From assembly GCF_022682495.2 (NCBI RefSeq), contig NC_071389.1:102093951-102157950 (forward strand): a DNA stretch of 64,000 bases. The letters run 5' to 3'. The position numbers were made by a program, and so were the translations under genes. The notes under the pieces were generated by a model that worked only from the letters and a program-made list of their open reading frames with translations, did not search any database and was not told the DNA's origin. The DNA is from Desmodus rotundus. Lineage: Eukaryota > Chordata > Mammalia > Chiroptera > Phyllostomidae. Positions 34,556 through 47,126 of the stretch are shown here, piece after piece (within the stretch, counting starts at the first letter, position 1; every line of letters starts with the position of its first letter).

Positions 34556-35175
34556 TAAGTTTTATAACAAAAGAACCAGATGTAGATATCAGAAGGCACC
34601 ATATTCTGAAGCTCTAAATGAATCCATTTGTTCACGTCCATCTTCTATGCTCTTTTCTCTGCAGAGGTTCCCGAGCCAGTGGAGTAGAATCAATGAAAAT
34701 CCAATGTAATTTAGAAAACAGTTATCTTATGACTACTTCCAGTACTTTGCTATTATAAAGGAAACTGGTTGATCATCCCTGTATATTTTGAGTTACCTTT
34801 ATAAGGGCAGGTTCATTAAAATTGGAATTACTAGGTATCAACCCCTTTCTGACTCTTGGCGATGTGTTGGTGAGGGACATTGTAAATCCCCCTTACCCCT
34901 TTAAGGGCAACCTATGAAGACAGATACTAAGCTTGCTAGTATTCAGTATATAGATCTTTCAAATGTTTATTAAATTGATAAATGAAGACACTCATTAACC
35001 AAATTTGTATAACAAACATGTCATTGTCCCGCTAATGACATTCTTAATTTGGTTTCTAAGTTATTGTTGAACTGACTGAGTGACCTACTTCCCCCTAAAC
35101 TTAATTTAAGAAAAAAAAAGAAGCTCAAATCTCTGTTTAAAAGGATACTGCACAGCTCTTTGCAAAGATGGGATG
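34556..35175. other. Intronic sequence, nothing recognised
   Basis: About 0.6 kb between the old L1 5' end and HAL1-type copy G. No family identified. Confidence 0.4.
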
Positions 35176-35842
35176 ACTTCCAGCCAAGATGAAGGGGTAG
35201 GTAGACACACTGTGCCTCCTTGCACAACCAAAAGAAGGATAATAATAAATTTAAAAACAAAAACAACCAGAACTGCCAGAAAATTGAACTGTATGGAAGT
35301 CCAACAACCAAGGAGTTAAAGAAGAAACATTCGTCCAGAATGGTAGGAGAGGCGGAGATGGGCAGCTGAGGCATAGAGGACTTGCAGCAAAGCAGCTGCT
35401 GGTTGACGAGGTGATCCCACATTTGTGTGCAGGTAAACCAGGAGGGACAACGGGGGTGGGGGGGGGGCCGGAAAGACAGACCATGCAACCCAGGCTTCCA
35501 GTGCAGGGAAATAAAGCTTTAAAACCTATGGCTGTAAAAACCTGTGGGAGTTGTGGCAGCAGGATAAACTCCCAGCCTCACAGCAGAGTGTGTTGGAGAG
35601 ACCCACAGGGTCCTACAGTGTACACAAACCCACCCACCCAGGAATCAGCACCAGAAGGGCCCAATTTGCTTGTGGGTACCAGAGGAAGTAACTGAAGAGC
35701 CAAGCAAGTGGCATTGTTCCCTCTCAAACCTTTCTCCCACACATAGCACCAGAACACAGTGATGTGGGTTGCCCCACCCTGGCGAACAGTTAAGGCTCTG
35801 CCCCTTACAACATAACAGGTATGCCGAGACAAAAAAAAAAGA

Positions 35843-35852
35843 AGTGTGTGTG

Positions 35853-35884
<32 letters not shown>
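35843..35884 (+). repeat. TG/TA microsatellite at the ORF1 start of copy G
   Basis: A (gt)n run with one interruption, then (at)n, sits exactly where other copies have an A-run before the ORF1 ATG. Confidence 0.85.
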
Positions 35885-35886
<2 letters not shown>

Positions 35887-35889
35887 CCT

Positions 35890-36740
35890 AATGAAAGAAA
35901 AGATCAGAGCTCCAGAAACAATACAACTAAGTAATGAAGAGATAACCAACCTATCAGATACAGAGTTTAAAACACTGGTAATCAGGATGTTCACAGAAAT
36001 GGCTGAATATGGTCACAAAATAGAGGAAAAAGTAAAGGCTAAGCAAATTGAAATAAAGAAAAATATACAGGGAACCAACAATGAAGGGAAGGAAACCGGG
36101 ATTCAAATAAATGATCTGGAGCAGAAGGAAAAAAATAAACATTCAACCAGAACAGAATGAAGAAACAAGAATTCAAAACAATGAGGAGAGGCTTAGGAAC
36201 CTCCAGGATAACTTTAAATATTCCAACATCTGAATCACAGGGGTGCAGAAGGAGAAAAGGAAGAGCAAGAAATTGAAAACTTACTTGGAAAATATAATGA
36301 AGGAAAAATTCCCCAATCTGGCAAAGGAAACAGACTTCCAGGAAATCCAGGAAGCTCAGAGAGTCCCAAAAAAGTTGGGCCTCAGAAGCACACACCAAGG
36401 CACATCATAATTACATTTACCCAAGATTAAAGATAAGGAGAGAATCTTAAAAGCAGTGAGAGAAAAGGAGACAATTACCTACAAAGTGGTACACATACCA
36501 GGAGTGCCCGTAAGACTACCAGCTGATTTCTCAAAAGAAACCTTATAGGCAAAAAAAAGGCTGGAAAGAAGTATTTGAAGTCATGAAAGACAAGGACCTA
36601 CATCCAAGATCGCTCTATCCAGAAAAGCTTTCATTTAGAATGGAAGGGCAGATAAAGTGCTTCCCAGAGAAGGTCAAGTTAAAGGAGTTTATCAACACCA
36701 AGTCCTTATTATATGAAGTGTTAAAGAGCCATATCTAAGA
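35890..36740 (+). pseudogene. HAL1-type ORF1 pseudogene, copy G
   Basis: The 5' half reads APETIQLSNEEITNLSDTEF in one frame up to about 36160. The frame is then broken, with nucleotide-level continuation through ggaagctcagagagtcccaa and the PAKLSFRMEGQIKCF region near 36630. Several frameshifts and stops are present. Confidence 0.7.
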
Positions 36741-37495
36741 AAAAGAAGATGATCAAAAATATGAACAGTAAAATGACAACAAATTCACAACTATCAACAA
36801 CTGAACCTAAAAATACCCCAAAACTAATCAAACAACTAGAATAGGAATAGAATCACAGAAATGGAGATCTCATGGAGGGTTATAAGCAGGGAAGGAGCAG
36901 GGGAAGAATGGGATAAAAAGTACAGGGAATAAGTATAAAGTGTAGGTACAAAATATACAGGAGGAGGTTAAGAATAGGAAATAGGATAGGAAATGGAAAA
37001 GCCAAAACACTTATATGTATGACCCATGGACATGGGCTAAGGGGAGGGGAATAGAGGGCAGAAAAAAATGAGGCAACTGTAGTAGCATAATCAATAAAAT
37101 ATATTTTCAAAAAAAAACATGGGACAATATTATAATAAAAACTGGAGAATTGGCAAAATACTGTTTATATGTAATATAGATAGAAATACAAACCTGTCTA
37201 TCTATATCTAAACCTATCTCTTCATAGATGTAAACTTAATTATTCCTTTGCTTTCAAAAGTTATAGGCTTTTATTATTTATTTATTTAATTAATTGAACA
37301 TTTTTTATTGCTGTTCAATTACAGTTGTCTGCATTTTCTCCCCACCTCTCCACACTACCCCAGCCAAACCCACCACCCTCCCCCAGCTCCACCCTCCCCC
37401 TTGATTTTGTCCATGTGTCCTTTATAGTAGTTCCTGTAATCCCCTCTCCACACTCCCCTCTGGTTATTGTTAGATTGTTCTTAACTTCAATGTCT

Positions 37496-40400
37496 CTAGT
37501 TATATTTTGTTTGCTTTTTTCTTTTGTTGATTAGGTTACAATTAAAGGTGAGATCATATGGTATTTGTCCCTCACCGTCTGGCTTATTTTACTTAGCATA
37601 ATGCTCTCCAGTTCCATCCATGCTGTTGCAAAGGGTATAAGCTCCTTCTTTCTCTCTGCTGCTTAGAATTCCATTGTGTAAATGTACCATAGTTTTTTGA
37701 TCCACTCATTTGCTGATGGGCACTTAGGTTGCTTCCAGTACTTGGCTATTGTAAATTGTGCTGCTATGAACATTGGGGTGCATAGGTTCTATTGGATTGG
37801 TGTTTCAGGGTTCTTAGGGTATAATCCCAGCAGCGGAATTGGTGGGTCAAAAGGCAGTGCATTTTTAGTTTTCTGAGGAAATTCCATACTGTTTTCCACA
37901 GTGGCCTCACCAGTCTGCATTCCCACAAACAATGTGCTAGGGTTCCCTTTTCTCTACATCCTCTCCAACATTTGTTTGTTGATTTATTTATGTTGACCAC
38001 CCTGACTGGTGTGATGGTACGTCATTGTGGTTTTAATTTGCATCTGTCTGATGGCTAGTGATGCTGAGCATCTTTTCATATGTCTTTGGGCCCTCTGTAT
38101 GTCCTCCTTGGAGAAGTGTCTCTTCAAGTCCTTTGCCCATTTTTTAATTGGGTTGTTTGTCTTACTGGTATGGAGTCGTGTGAGTTCTTTATATATTTTG
38201 GAGATCAGGCCCTTGTCTGAGGAGTCATTGGCAAATATTTTTTCCCATACTGTTGGTTCTCTTTGTAATGTGGTGCTGTTTTCTTTAGCCTTGCAGAAGC
38301 TTTTTATTTTGATGAGGTCCCATTTGTTTATTCTTTCCTTTATGTCCCTTGCTTTAGGGGACATGTCTGTGAGGATGTTGCTGCGTGGAATGCCTGAGAT
38401 TTCCCTATCAATGTTTTCCTCAAGGACTTTTATGGTGTTATGACTTATATTTAAGTCTCTTACCCACCTTGAATTTATTTTTGTGTATGGTGTAAGTTGG
38501 TGATCGAGTTTCATTTTTTTGCACGTAGCTGTCCAGATCTCCCAACACCATCTGTTGATGAGGATATTTTTACTCCATTATATGCTCCTGCCTCCTTTGC
38601 CAAATATTAATTGACCATAAAGAGTTGAGTTTATTTCTGGGCTCTCTGTTCTGTTCCATTGGTCTATGTGCCTGTTTTTATGCCAGTACCAGGCTGTTTT
38701 GATGACAGTGGCCTTGGAATACAGTTTGATATCAGGTATTGTGATCCTTCCTGCTTTGTTCTTCTTTCTCAAAATTGCTGCAGCTATTCGGGGTCATTTA
38801 TGGTTCCATATGAATTTCTGAAGTGTTTGTTCTATATCTGTGAAATAAGTCATGGGTACTTTAATAGGGATTGCATTGAATCTATAAATCGCTTTGGGTA
38901 ATATGGCCACTTTGATGATGTTAATTCTTCCAATCCATGAACATAGTACATGCTTCCATTTGTTTGTGTCTTCCTTAATTTCTTTCTTCAGTGTTGTGTA
39001 GTTTTCTGAGTACAGGCCTTTTATTTCCTTAGTTAGGTTGATTCCTAGGTACTTTATTTTTCTTGTTGCTATATCAAATGGGATTTTTTTTCCTCATTTC
39101 TATTTTTGCAGTTTCATTGTTGGTATACAGCAATGCCTTTGATTTCTGAGTATTGACTTTGTATCCAGCTGTTTTGCCAAATTCATTTATTAGGTCGAGG
39201 AGTTTTTTGGTAGAGTCTATAGGATTTTCCATATACACTATTGTGTCATTTGCAAACAGTGACAGTTTCATTTCCTCCTTTCCTATGTGGATGCCTTTTA
39301 TTTCTTTTTCTTGTCTGATTGCTGTGGCTAGGACTTCCAATACTATGTTAAATAGGAGTGGTGAGAGAGGGCATCCTTGTCTTGTTCCTGATCTCAGTGG
39401 GAAAGCTCTAATTTTTTGTGCATTGAGTATGATGTTGGCTGTAGGTCTCTCATATATGGCCTTTATTATGTTGAGGAATGCTCCCTCTATTCCCATTTCG
39501 CTTAGTGTTTTTATCATAAATGGGTGCTGTATCTTATCAAATGCTTTTTCCACATCTATTGATATGATCATGTGATTTTTGTCTTTGCTTTTGCTTATGT
39601 GGGGTATTATGTTTATTGATTTGCGAATATTGTACCATCCTTGCATCCCTGGGGTCAATCCCACTTGGTCATGGTGGATGATCTTTTTAATGTATTGCTG
39701 GATGCGGTTTGCAATATTTTGTTGAGGATTTTAGCATCTATGTTCATCAGCAATATCGGCCTGAAGTTTTCTTTCTTTTTTATGACTTTATGTGGTTTTG
39801 GGATTAGGATGATGCTGGCTTCGTAAAACGAGTTTAGGAGTCTTCCATCTTCTTGAATTTTTTGAAATAATCTGTGGAAGATGGGGGTTAGCTCTCCCTT
39901 AAATGCTTTGTAGAATTCTCCTGTGAAACCATCTGGTCTAGGGCTTTTGTGTGTCGGAAGCTTTTTGATTACTGTTTCAGTTTCATCAGATGTTAGTGGT
40001 CTGTTCAGGCTTTCTGCTTCTTCTTCACTGAGTTTTGGAAGGCTATATTTTTCTAGAAATTTGTCCATTTCACCTAGGTTTTCAAATTTCTTGGCATATA
40101 GTACTTCATAGTAATTTCTGACAATCCTTTGTATTTCTGTGGTATCAGTTGTAGTCTCTCCTCTTTCATTTCTGATTGTGTTTATTTTGGTCCTCTCTCT
40201 TTTTCTTGATGAGCCCGCTTAAGGGCTTGTCGATTTTGTTTATCTTTTCAAAGAACCAGTTCCTGGATTCATTGATCCTTACAATTGTGCTTTTAGTCTC
40301 TATGTCATTTAACTCTGCTCTGATCTTGGTTATTTCCTTCCTTCTGCTTGCTCTGGGCTGTCTTTGTTGTTGTTCCTCCAGTTCTTGAAGGTGTAGGGTT

Positions 40401-41340
40401 AGGTTGTTTGTTTGAAATGTTTTTTTCCTTTTAAGGTAGGCCTGTATTGCTATGAACTTCCCTCTCAGGACTGCCTTTGCTGTGTCCCATAGGTTTTGGG
40501 TTGTTGTGAGTTCATTTTCATTTGTTTCAGAAAGTTTTTTATTTCTTCCCTAATCTCTTTCTTGACCCATTCATTGTTTAATAGCATGCTATTCAGTCTC
40601 CATGATTTTGAGTGTTTTGGGTTTTTTTCCTTTGGGGTTGGTTTCTAGTGTCAGTCCCTTGTGGTCAGAGAAAATGCTTGATATGATTTCAATGTTCTTG
40701 AATTTGTTGAGGCTTGTTTTGCGTCCTATCATGTGGTCTATCTTGGAAAATGTTCCATGTGCAGTTGAAATGAATGTGTATTTTGGTTCTTTGGGATGCA
40801 AGGCTCTATATATATCAGTTAAGTCCATTTCATCTAGGGCATTGTTCAATGCCACAATATCTTTGTTGATATTTTGTTTGGAAGACCCATCCTTCTTTGA
40901 CAGTGGGGTGTTAAAGTCCCCTACTATAATTATGTTGCTGTCAATATCTTTCTTGAAGTCCTCCAAGATTTTCTTTATGTATTTGGGTGCTCCTATGTTG
41001 GGAGCATATATATTTACAACGTTTATGTCTTCTTGGTGGATTCTTCCTTTGAGTATTATGAAGTGACCGTCTGGTTCTCTCTTTATGGCCCTTCTGTTGA
41101 AGTCTATTTTGTCTGATATGAGTATTGCTACTCGTGCTTTTTTTTCCTGTCCGTTTGCTTGGAAAATTTGTTTCCAGCCCTTCACTTTCAGTCTGTGTAG
41201 GTCTTTTGTCCTGAGGTTGGTCTTTTGTAGGCAGCATATGTGTGGGTCATGTTTTCTTATCCATTCAGCTCTTCTATGTCTTTTGATTGGAGCATTTATT
41301 CTATTTATATTTAGGGTCATTATTGATCGTACTTATTCAT
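37496..41340 (-). pseudogene. L1 ORF2 (minus-strand copy), broken
   Basis: L1 ORF2p combines an APE-type endonuclease, a reverse transcriptase and a Cys-rich C-terminus. The endonuclease block is at 41320-40589 (HDPHICCLQKTN, IIVGDFNTPLS, SDHKG). It stops at 40589 after a +1 shift in a 7-T run (40622-40628). RT blocks are at 40068-39655 and 39664-39074, including [14 protein letters not shown] and LFANDTIVY. The Cys-rich end ([18 protein letters not shown]) is at 38000-37764. The catalytic FADD is FAND and the endonuclease Glu is Lys, so no activity is expected. Confidence 0.88.
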
Positions 41341-41354
41341 TGCTGATTTTTTGT

Positions 41355-42317
41355 ACCTATGTTCCTCTCTTTCTCTCTCTTTTCCTTTCCTCCTGAAAGC
41401 AGTCCCTTTAGTATGTCTTGCAGAGCTGGTTTGGTGGAAGTGTATTCTTTTAGACTTCTTTTGTCTGGGAAACTCTTTATTTGGCCTTCTATCTTGATTG
41501 AGAGCCTTGCTGGTTAAAGTAGTCTTGGTTGCAGGCCTTTGGTTCTCATTACTTGGAATATTTTTTACCATTCTCTTCTGTCTTGGAGCATTTCCATTGA
41601 GAAGTGAGCTGCTAGTCTTGTCGGGGCTCCCTTGTATGTTACTTCCTGTTTCTCCCTTGCTGCCTTTAAGATTCTTTCTTTGTCTTGGAATTTTGCCATT
41701 TTAATTATGATGTGTCTTGAAATGGCCCTCTTTGGGTTCCTCTTGATCTGGACTCTCTGTGTTTACTGGATTTTGGTGAATTTTTCTCTCATCAAATTAG
41801 GGAAGTTTTCCATCATTACTTTTTGAAACAGGTTTTCTATCCCTTGCTCTTCCCCTTCTCCTTCTGGTATCCCTATTATACAGATATTACTTCATTTCAT
41901 GTTGTCCTGTATTTCCAGTAACCTCTCTTCATTTTTTCTGTGCCTCTTTTCCTTTTCTTGCTCATTCTGGGTGTTTTTTTCTACTTGGTCCTCCAGTTCG
42001 CTGATCCTATCCTCTGCTTCATCGAGCCTGCTTTTGATTCTTTCTACTGTGTTCTTCAATTCAGAAATTGTATTGTTCATCTCCTCTTGGCCCTTGTTGA
42101 TAGTTTCTATTTCCTTTTTTATGTTGATATAGTTTGCAGTGAATTCATTGTAGTTTCCCTGTAGTTTTTGGTAATTCTGTGTGAACTCATTAAGCTTCCT
42201 TATAACCAATGCTTTGAACTCAATATCTGATAGCTGACTTGCCTGTTTTTCATTTAGCATTGTTTCTGAGAATTCCTCCTTTCCTTTCATTTGAGGATTG
42301 GTTCTTTGTCTTGCCAT
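41355..42317 (-). pseudogene. L1 ORF1 (minus-strand copy), broken
   Basis: Starts MARQRTNPQMKGKEEFSET. A long heptad-rich coiled coil (about residues 45-135: NYQKLQGNY through EKNTQNEQEKEKR) follows and the frame stops at 41892, just before the RRM. Nucleotide-level homology to the rest of ORF1 continues to about 41355. No normal ORF1 stop is seen; the frame at 41320-41571 runs past the ORF2 start. The protein would lack RNA-binding domains. Confidence 0.82.
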
Positions 42318-42541
42318 TATTTGTGAGACTCTTACTGTTAGCCTCTGCTTCTGAAGTTGCTCTGTTCTGTCCCCCTGGGTTTATTGTGTGAATTTCTGTG
42401 GTAGATTACCTATGAGTTTCAGTGGTACAGTCTCTTTGATCTGCCGATCTTACTGATCTTGGGCTATGGTTTATGTTGGCTCTGTGTATGTCTTTGGTTT
42501 TTGGTTCTTGTTGAGACTTTCTTTGAAGTTACAGGCTTTTA

Positions 42542-45500
42542 AATTAATGCCCAATAGTCAAAATAGAAAAGGGTCCAATATAAACATTTTTATTGAATAA
42601 AATCCACTAAATGGGATATTAAATACCAATGAAGTAAGTAATATTTTGATGTTATCATTCAAAGTTTTGATTAACTTATCAAGTTAAAAACTTGATAAGC
42701 CCATTTGAAAGTAGCCATGACATGCATATCTAATGCTTTCAAAACTGTAAATACTTTAGCAGTGAAATACTAGCCTCCAGTTACTTTTCCCCAAGCTGTT
42801 TTCACTTTTTGCTTTGGTGGTGGGCGGTCATTATTTATCAAGAATGTTAATATCACATATGATGAAGAAGACATCATAGAGGCGTCCTTTTGTAAGGCAT
42901 ATGGCGGACTCTGTCAGGAAACTTAATATTAATAAAAATAAGGAATTCCTGGGGCAAAACTCCATGTGGGTAAAAGTCCAGGAACCCCAACATTCAGGAG
43001 TGAGGGCTGTGGAAATCATCCCACAATTGTTTGTCCTGAAGCTCTTGGCTCTTTTACTGCTTGCCCAGTGGCACAGGCACCCTGGGATCCGTATCTGCTG
43101 ACTCTGAACCTCTGTGGTTATGTTTATTTTCATTTGAAAGTCAATATTCAGGGAGTTGTTGCCCAATGTATCTGTTTGAACAACTGGGGGAAAAAAATCA
43201 AAAGGTTTCTTTCAAGCTGGTGACTTTCACCTTTTAGGAGTTGGGTTGTGCTGTGTCAGTCCCTGTTGCCTGGGGAGAGCTTCCTGTCACTCAGAAGCCC
43301 TGGTCATTAGCCAGCATCGCATTGCCCATTGTGTGTAGGAATGCATCTTGGACCCTTTTTCCTGTTGTTTTGGCTGAGGAATAGCTAGTGCCTATTTGTT
43401 CTGACTAATGATGTGTGTTGTGAGGGTGGGAGGGATGATGTGCATGCCCTCTGCTTGCCTGCTTTAGCGTTTGCAGAGCCTTTGTACATGGGACAGCAGA
43501 CTCCACCAGGAGTGGGGTGGTATGGCCTTCCTGGACAATGATTATTTGCCTTATACTTTTAACACTTACTTAGAAAGTTTATACAAGCCTTCCCTTAACA
43601 GGGTCTCTTCCTGCTGTTTATTCATACCTTACATGGACTTATCCTGGGGCTTTTTACATTTTCTTGCTTTGTTTACAAGTTTAAATGAAAAACTACCTAT
43701 CTGTTGTATCACATAAGTTGGTAGGTGGTAGGTGAGACTTTTCCGCTCCACGGGTCCTGGGTTCTTCCCCTGACTCTATGCATTGTCTGAGCAAGCCCTC
43801 TAACACCTGGTGACCCCCAAGGCCAGCATGGCTCTTATTCCTCTTGGCTGTTGACCCACTGCTAATGGTGAGTGCTGTGTGCCAATCTCTTACCGTTTAC
43901 TAGATCCTGTGCCACGTGCTTTATTCATAATGGACCTGTTCATATCCAAAATGATCCTGAGAGGTGGCTACTAGTATCTATTATTTATTCTTACTTACCC
44001 CCTCACCCTTTCCCCTCCCCTCTCCCCCCATCCTTGTAACCTCCCTACCTCGCTGGTAATTTTGGTGATTTTGTTCACTGCTGTGTCCCCAGTACCTAAA
44101 CAGTGCCTGGCACATGGTGTGAATTTGGTATTAACATTTGCTGATGACTGAGGGGATGATGTGTTTACAGATGAGAAGTTAATGACCTTAGTCAAGACTA
44201 CACAGGTAGTGAGTAGTACAGATAGCACCTGATTCAGGTCCTTTGTAGCCTTCATGCTTTACAACCCTTCCAGGAGATGGAGGGACATGAGGGAGTGCAG
44301 GGGAGCCTGGCATATGGGGAAAGCCTTGTCCTGGCACCTTGGGCCATTCACCTAGGCCTCTGCCTTCTGCTTGTCTGGGTCTCTGCTGTTCCCCATTCCC
44401 TTAGCCCAGCACAGGCCATCCTGTCAGCTAGACAGAACTTTCCACTTTGCTATCTTGGAAGTAGGTGCAATGAGAGGACTTAGCTGCTTCCTGCCTCCTT
44501 TATTGTGGGCCTGGAAGAAGGCATGGTGTGTTTTGGGCTGGAGGGGGAGGCTTAATACCTGGCTCATTGCACAGGGCCCAGGCTGTGAGAAGCTGGAAAA
44601 GACAGAATAGGAGTTCTGAGCTGGCTTGGCCCTGAGGCAAGGTGACCATATCCCTGATCCTTCAGGAGCTGAGTAAGAAAACCCCAAAGATCAAGGTTGC
44701 CAAGCCACCCCTTCCCTTTACTGAGAGTAAAGGAGGTCAGGGCAAGCCTAGGCAGGAACCTGCTGGATGAGGGGGAAAGGATTTCACCAGAAAATCTTTT
44801 GGTGCTGGGGTGTTGGCTGTGAAGGACTTAAGAGGGGAGAGGGGAGTTTCTGTGTTTCTGTGGGTACCACTGAGCAGCAGCTCCTCATGGTCTAAGCAAG
44901 GGGGCCAGGAGCACTTATTTCTTCCCAAGTTTCTTTCTTACTCTTTCTTCACACCTTTCTAGCTGAGCCTTGAAAGTTAGTTTGGGGACAGGGAGGGGGG
45001 CTGAATAGTACTAATGGCAGTCATTTACATGGATTGGAATTCCATGTAGGGATTTTGCATATTGTCAAATGTGGATGGGGCTAGCTTTTGGTAACTGTTT
45101 TGATTGCAACACAAAACTTCTCTTGTATTTAGCTTTATTAGTTTGTCATTTGGGGAACATTGCCCTCTCTTCCTAATTCAGAAATTAGAGGAAAGATTAC
45201 ATCCTGTATCTTGAGCAACCTGGGAGGGGGCAGTCAGTGCAGGTTGCCCTGTGAGGCCACTTGGTGTCAAGACCAGTGTTGGGACTTCAGGTGTGCTCTG
45301 AGATGGCGAGTGAGGACTTCAAAGCTGCTATTATGGCTGAGAGTGTAAGAAAATGTGGGAAATACGTTGTTACCACCTTAGAACTCCCATTGTAGTGTGC
45401 CCTTCAGTGAAGCAGTTTTCGGTAGCTATAGTCGAGGTCTAACTGCTGTTCTTTGTAGAATTTAGGACCATGTATCCATGCTTCTGTACTTGTACCTGAT

Positions 45501-45840
45501 ATCTTTTTTACATGCCTGCTGTCTCCCTAAGTAGGGAATCCCTTCTTTAGAGATTAAGAAGTGGAAGCTGATATCTTTTACTAATAGCATCATGGGAATG
45601 TGGTAGGCAGTTAGACATACAGGAGCAGAGCAAAGAGGATGGGCCAGGAACAGAAGGTCACCAGGGTGGAAAGCCTTGGGTGCCTAGCAAGGGGGAAAAC
45701 AAGGACCTTGCCCCCAAGGTCCTCTTTCTTCTCCTAGTGGCTAGTCCGGTGGTTTGGGCCTAATCCTGACCTTTCATATTACTGATCATGTGGTTCGTAC
45801 CCTCCCCTGACCTTTCCTCCCTGGAGATGACATCTAGACC
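42542..45840. other. Intronic sequence, mostly unique
   Basis: About 3.3 kb between the two L1s. Many 60-110 codon frames occur (42831-43166, 44424-44687 and others) with no recognisable domain or splice context. Confidence 0.45.
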
Positions 45841-46200
45841 TCAGCTGTGTTGCAGCTCCAGGCCCAGAAAAGCAGCAAAACCAGACAAGCGACCCCAACC
45901 CCACAACTGACCTACAGACCAGCTGCTTTGACTAATGACCCCCTGAAAAGACACAATTGGAAAGCTGATGAATATTTTATTCAGATCCTCCCCCTGAGAC
46001 CTCCCCTAAAATTTCCATCCTTAAGAGCCCTGAGGACAGGACCCAGCATGAGCTCTTCCTCACAGCACCCTTGCACTTTCCCCTCCCCTACTCCCACCCC
46101 ACAAGGTGGATTTTCCTTACCTCTTTCTCCTAAGCTCCAAGGTTCTTTCTTTTGCCTCTAATTTGTTTCTTAACTCGGTTGCAGCTGATCTGAGAGATAC
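45841..46200 (+). other. Possible LTR-like fragment, unclassified
   Basis: The order of a tattttattcagatcctccc stretch, a pyrimidine-rich ctccccctccc-like region and gttgcagctgatctgagaga resembles an LTR layout. I see no TG...CA termini or primer-binding site, and no retroviral gene lies next to it. Confidence 0.22.
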
Positions 46201-47115
46201 AAACAAACTCTTTTCTTAAATATTGTTACATATATCGGGTGCATTCAAGGTCACTAGCTGTGTGCTTATACATGACTAACGTTAAGCCATAACGTCTAAG
46301 CTGTCAGCTTGGCTATACCACAGGTTTCGTAAGGGTGTGTAATATTTGATGGTAAATTGTATCTGAGAGATACCATGAACTCTGAAGTTATTGTTGTGTT
46401 TTTTTCCCCCTTTACCATTGAAAATAGCTGGAAAAATATATGGCTCCCTCAACAAGCAGAAAAAGAAAAGGATGTGTTAGGTGCTATGCATCCATGGCGA
46501 GTTGCTTATCAAAATATTTTTGCAAGTGTTGTGAAAGTATTTATGCTTTGAGCATAGCAATATTGTTTGTGATGGCTGTTACAGATGTTTTGCAAAGTCA
46601 GCTTTTGAAGATTCTGATTTATTAATGTTAAAGACTTTTTTTGGTTGTATTTTTTAGCAATATCCACATTTCCTTTATTTGAAAAGAAACATTTTTATTC
46701 TTTATGATTTTTTAATTTCTTTGTTTAGTAGTTTCTAGATTGTAACTGAAAATAAAATATCGTGTACTTTATTATGTGAATATAATAAATGGAAATTTGC
46801 AGTGTTTTTAATTCCCCCCCCCCACATTTCAGCACATACTAGTAATGAATGTATCTTTCAGATACACGCGACCTATGCTGTAATTTTTTTGACTGCAACC
46901 TCTGCAGGGTTAAAGCCCACTTCTACTACCTCTGAGGCTTTCTAAACAAACTTTCTGTTACAGTTTGAGTCTTGGCTCTGAATTCTTTCTTAGCCAGAAC
47001 TCAAGTATTGAGGTTGCTAAACCAAGGTCCAGTCTGACTCCATCAGTCTTAATATCTGGTGCCATTTTCGCTGCTGCCAACAGGAATTGGATAGAATTCC
47101 TTATACATGTAAAGA
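46201..47115. other. Intronic sequence, nothing recognised
   Basis: Includes a short C-run at 46817-46825. Frames at 46357-46625 and 46965-47306 (the latter running into the L1 5' end) have no recognisable content. Confidence 0.4.
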
Positions 47116-47126
47116 ATTATTATATA

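Larger units (their letters stand above)
35176..37113 (+). mobile_element. HAL1-type element, copy G (degraded)
   Basis: Starts near cagccaagatgaaggggtag, followed by the 5' region and an ORF1 remnant (35890-36740). The 3' region contains ggcaactgtagtagcataat and an A-rich tail at about 37113. It is the only old-type copy on the plus strand. TSD is not clear. Confidence 0.75.
37274..42527 (-). mobile_element. Young L1, minus strand, near full length
   Basis: TSD gttataggctttta (37260-37273) versus gttacaggctttta (42528-42541), one mismatch, fixes the ends. On the minus strand it carries about 210 bp of 5' UTR (5' truncated), ORF1, ORF2, a 3' UTR and a (taaa)-type tail. Both ORFs are interrupted. 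It is the same lineage as the plus-strand copy at 47127. Confidence 0.9.
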
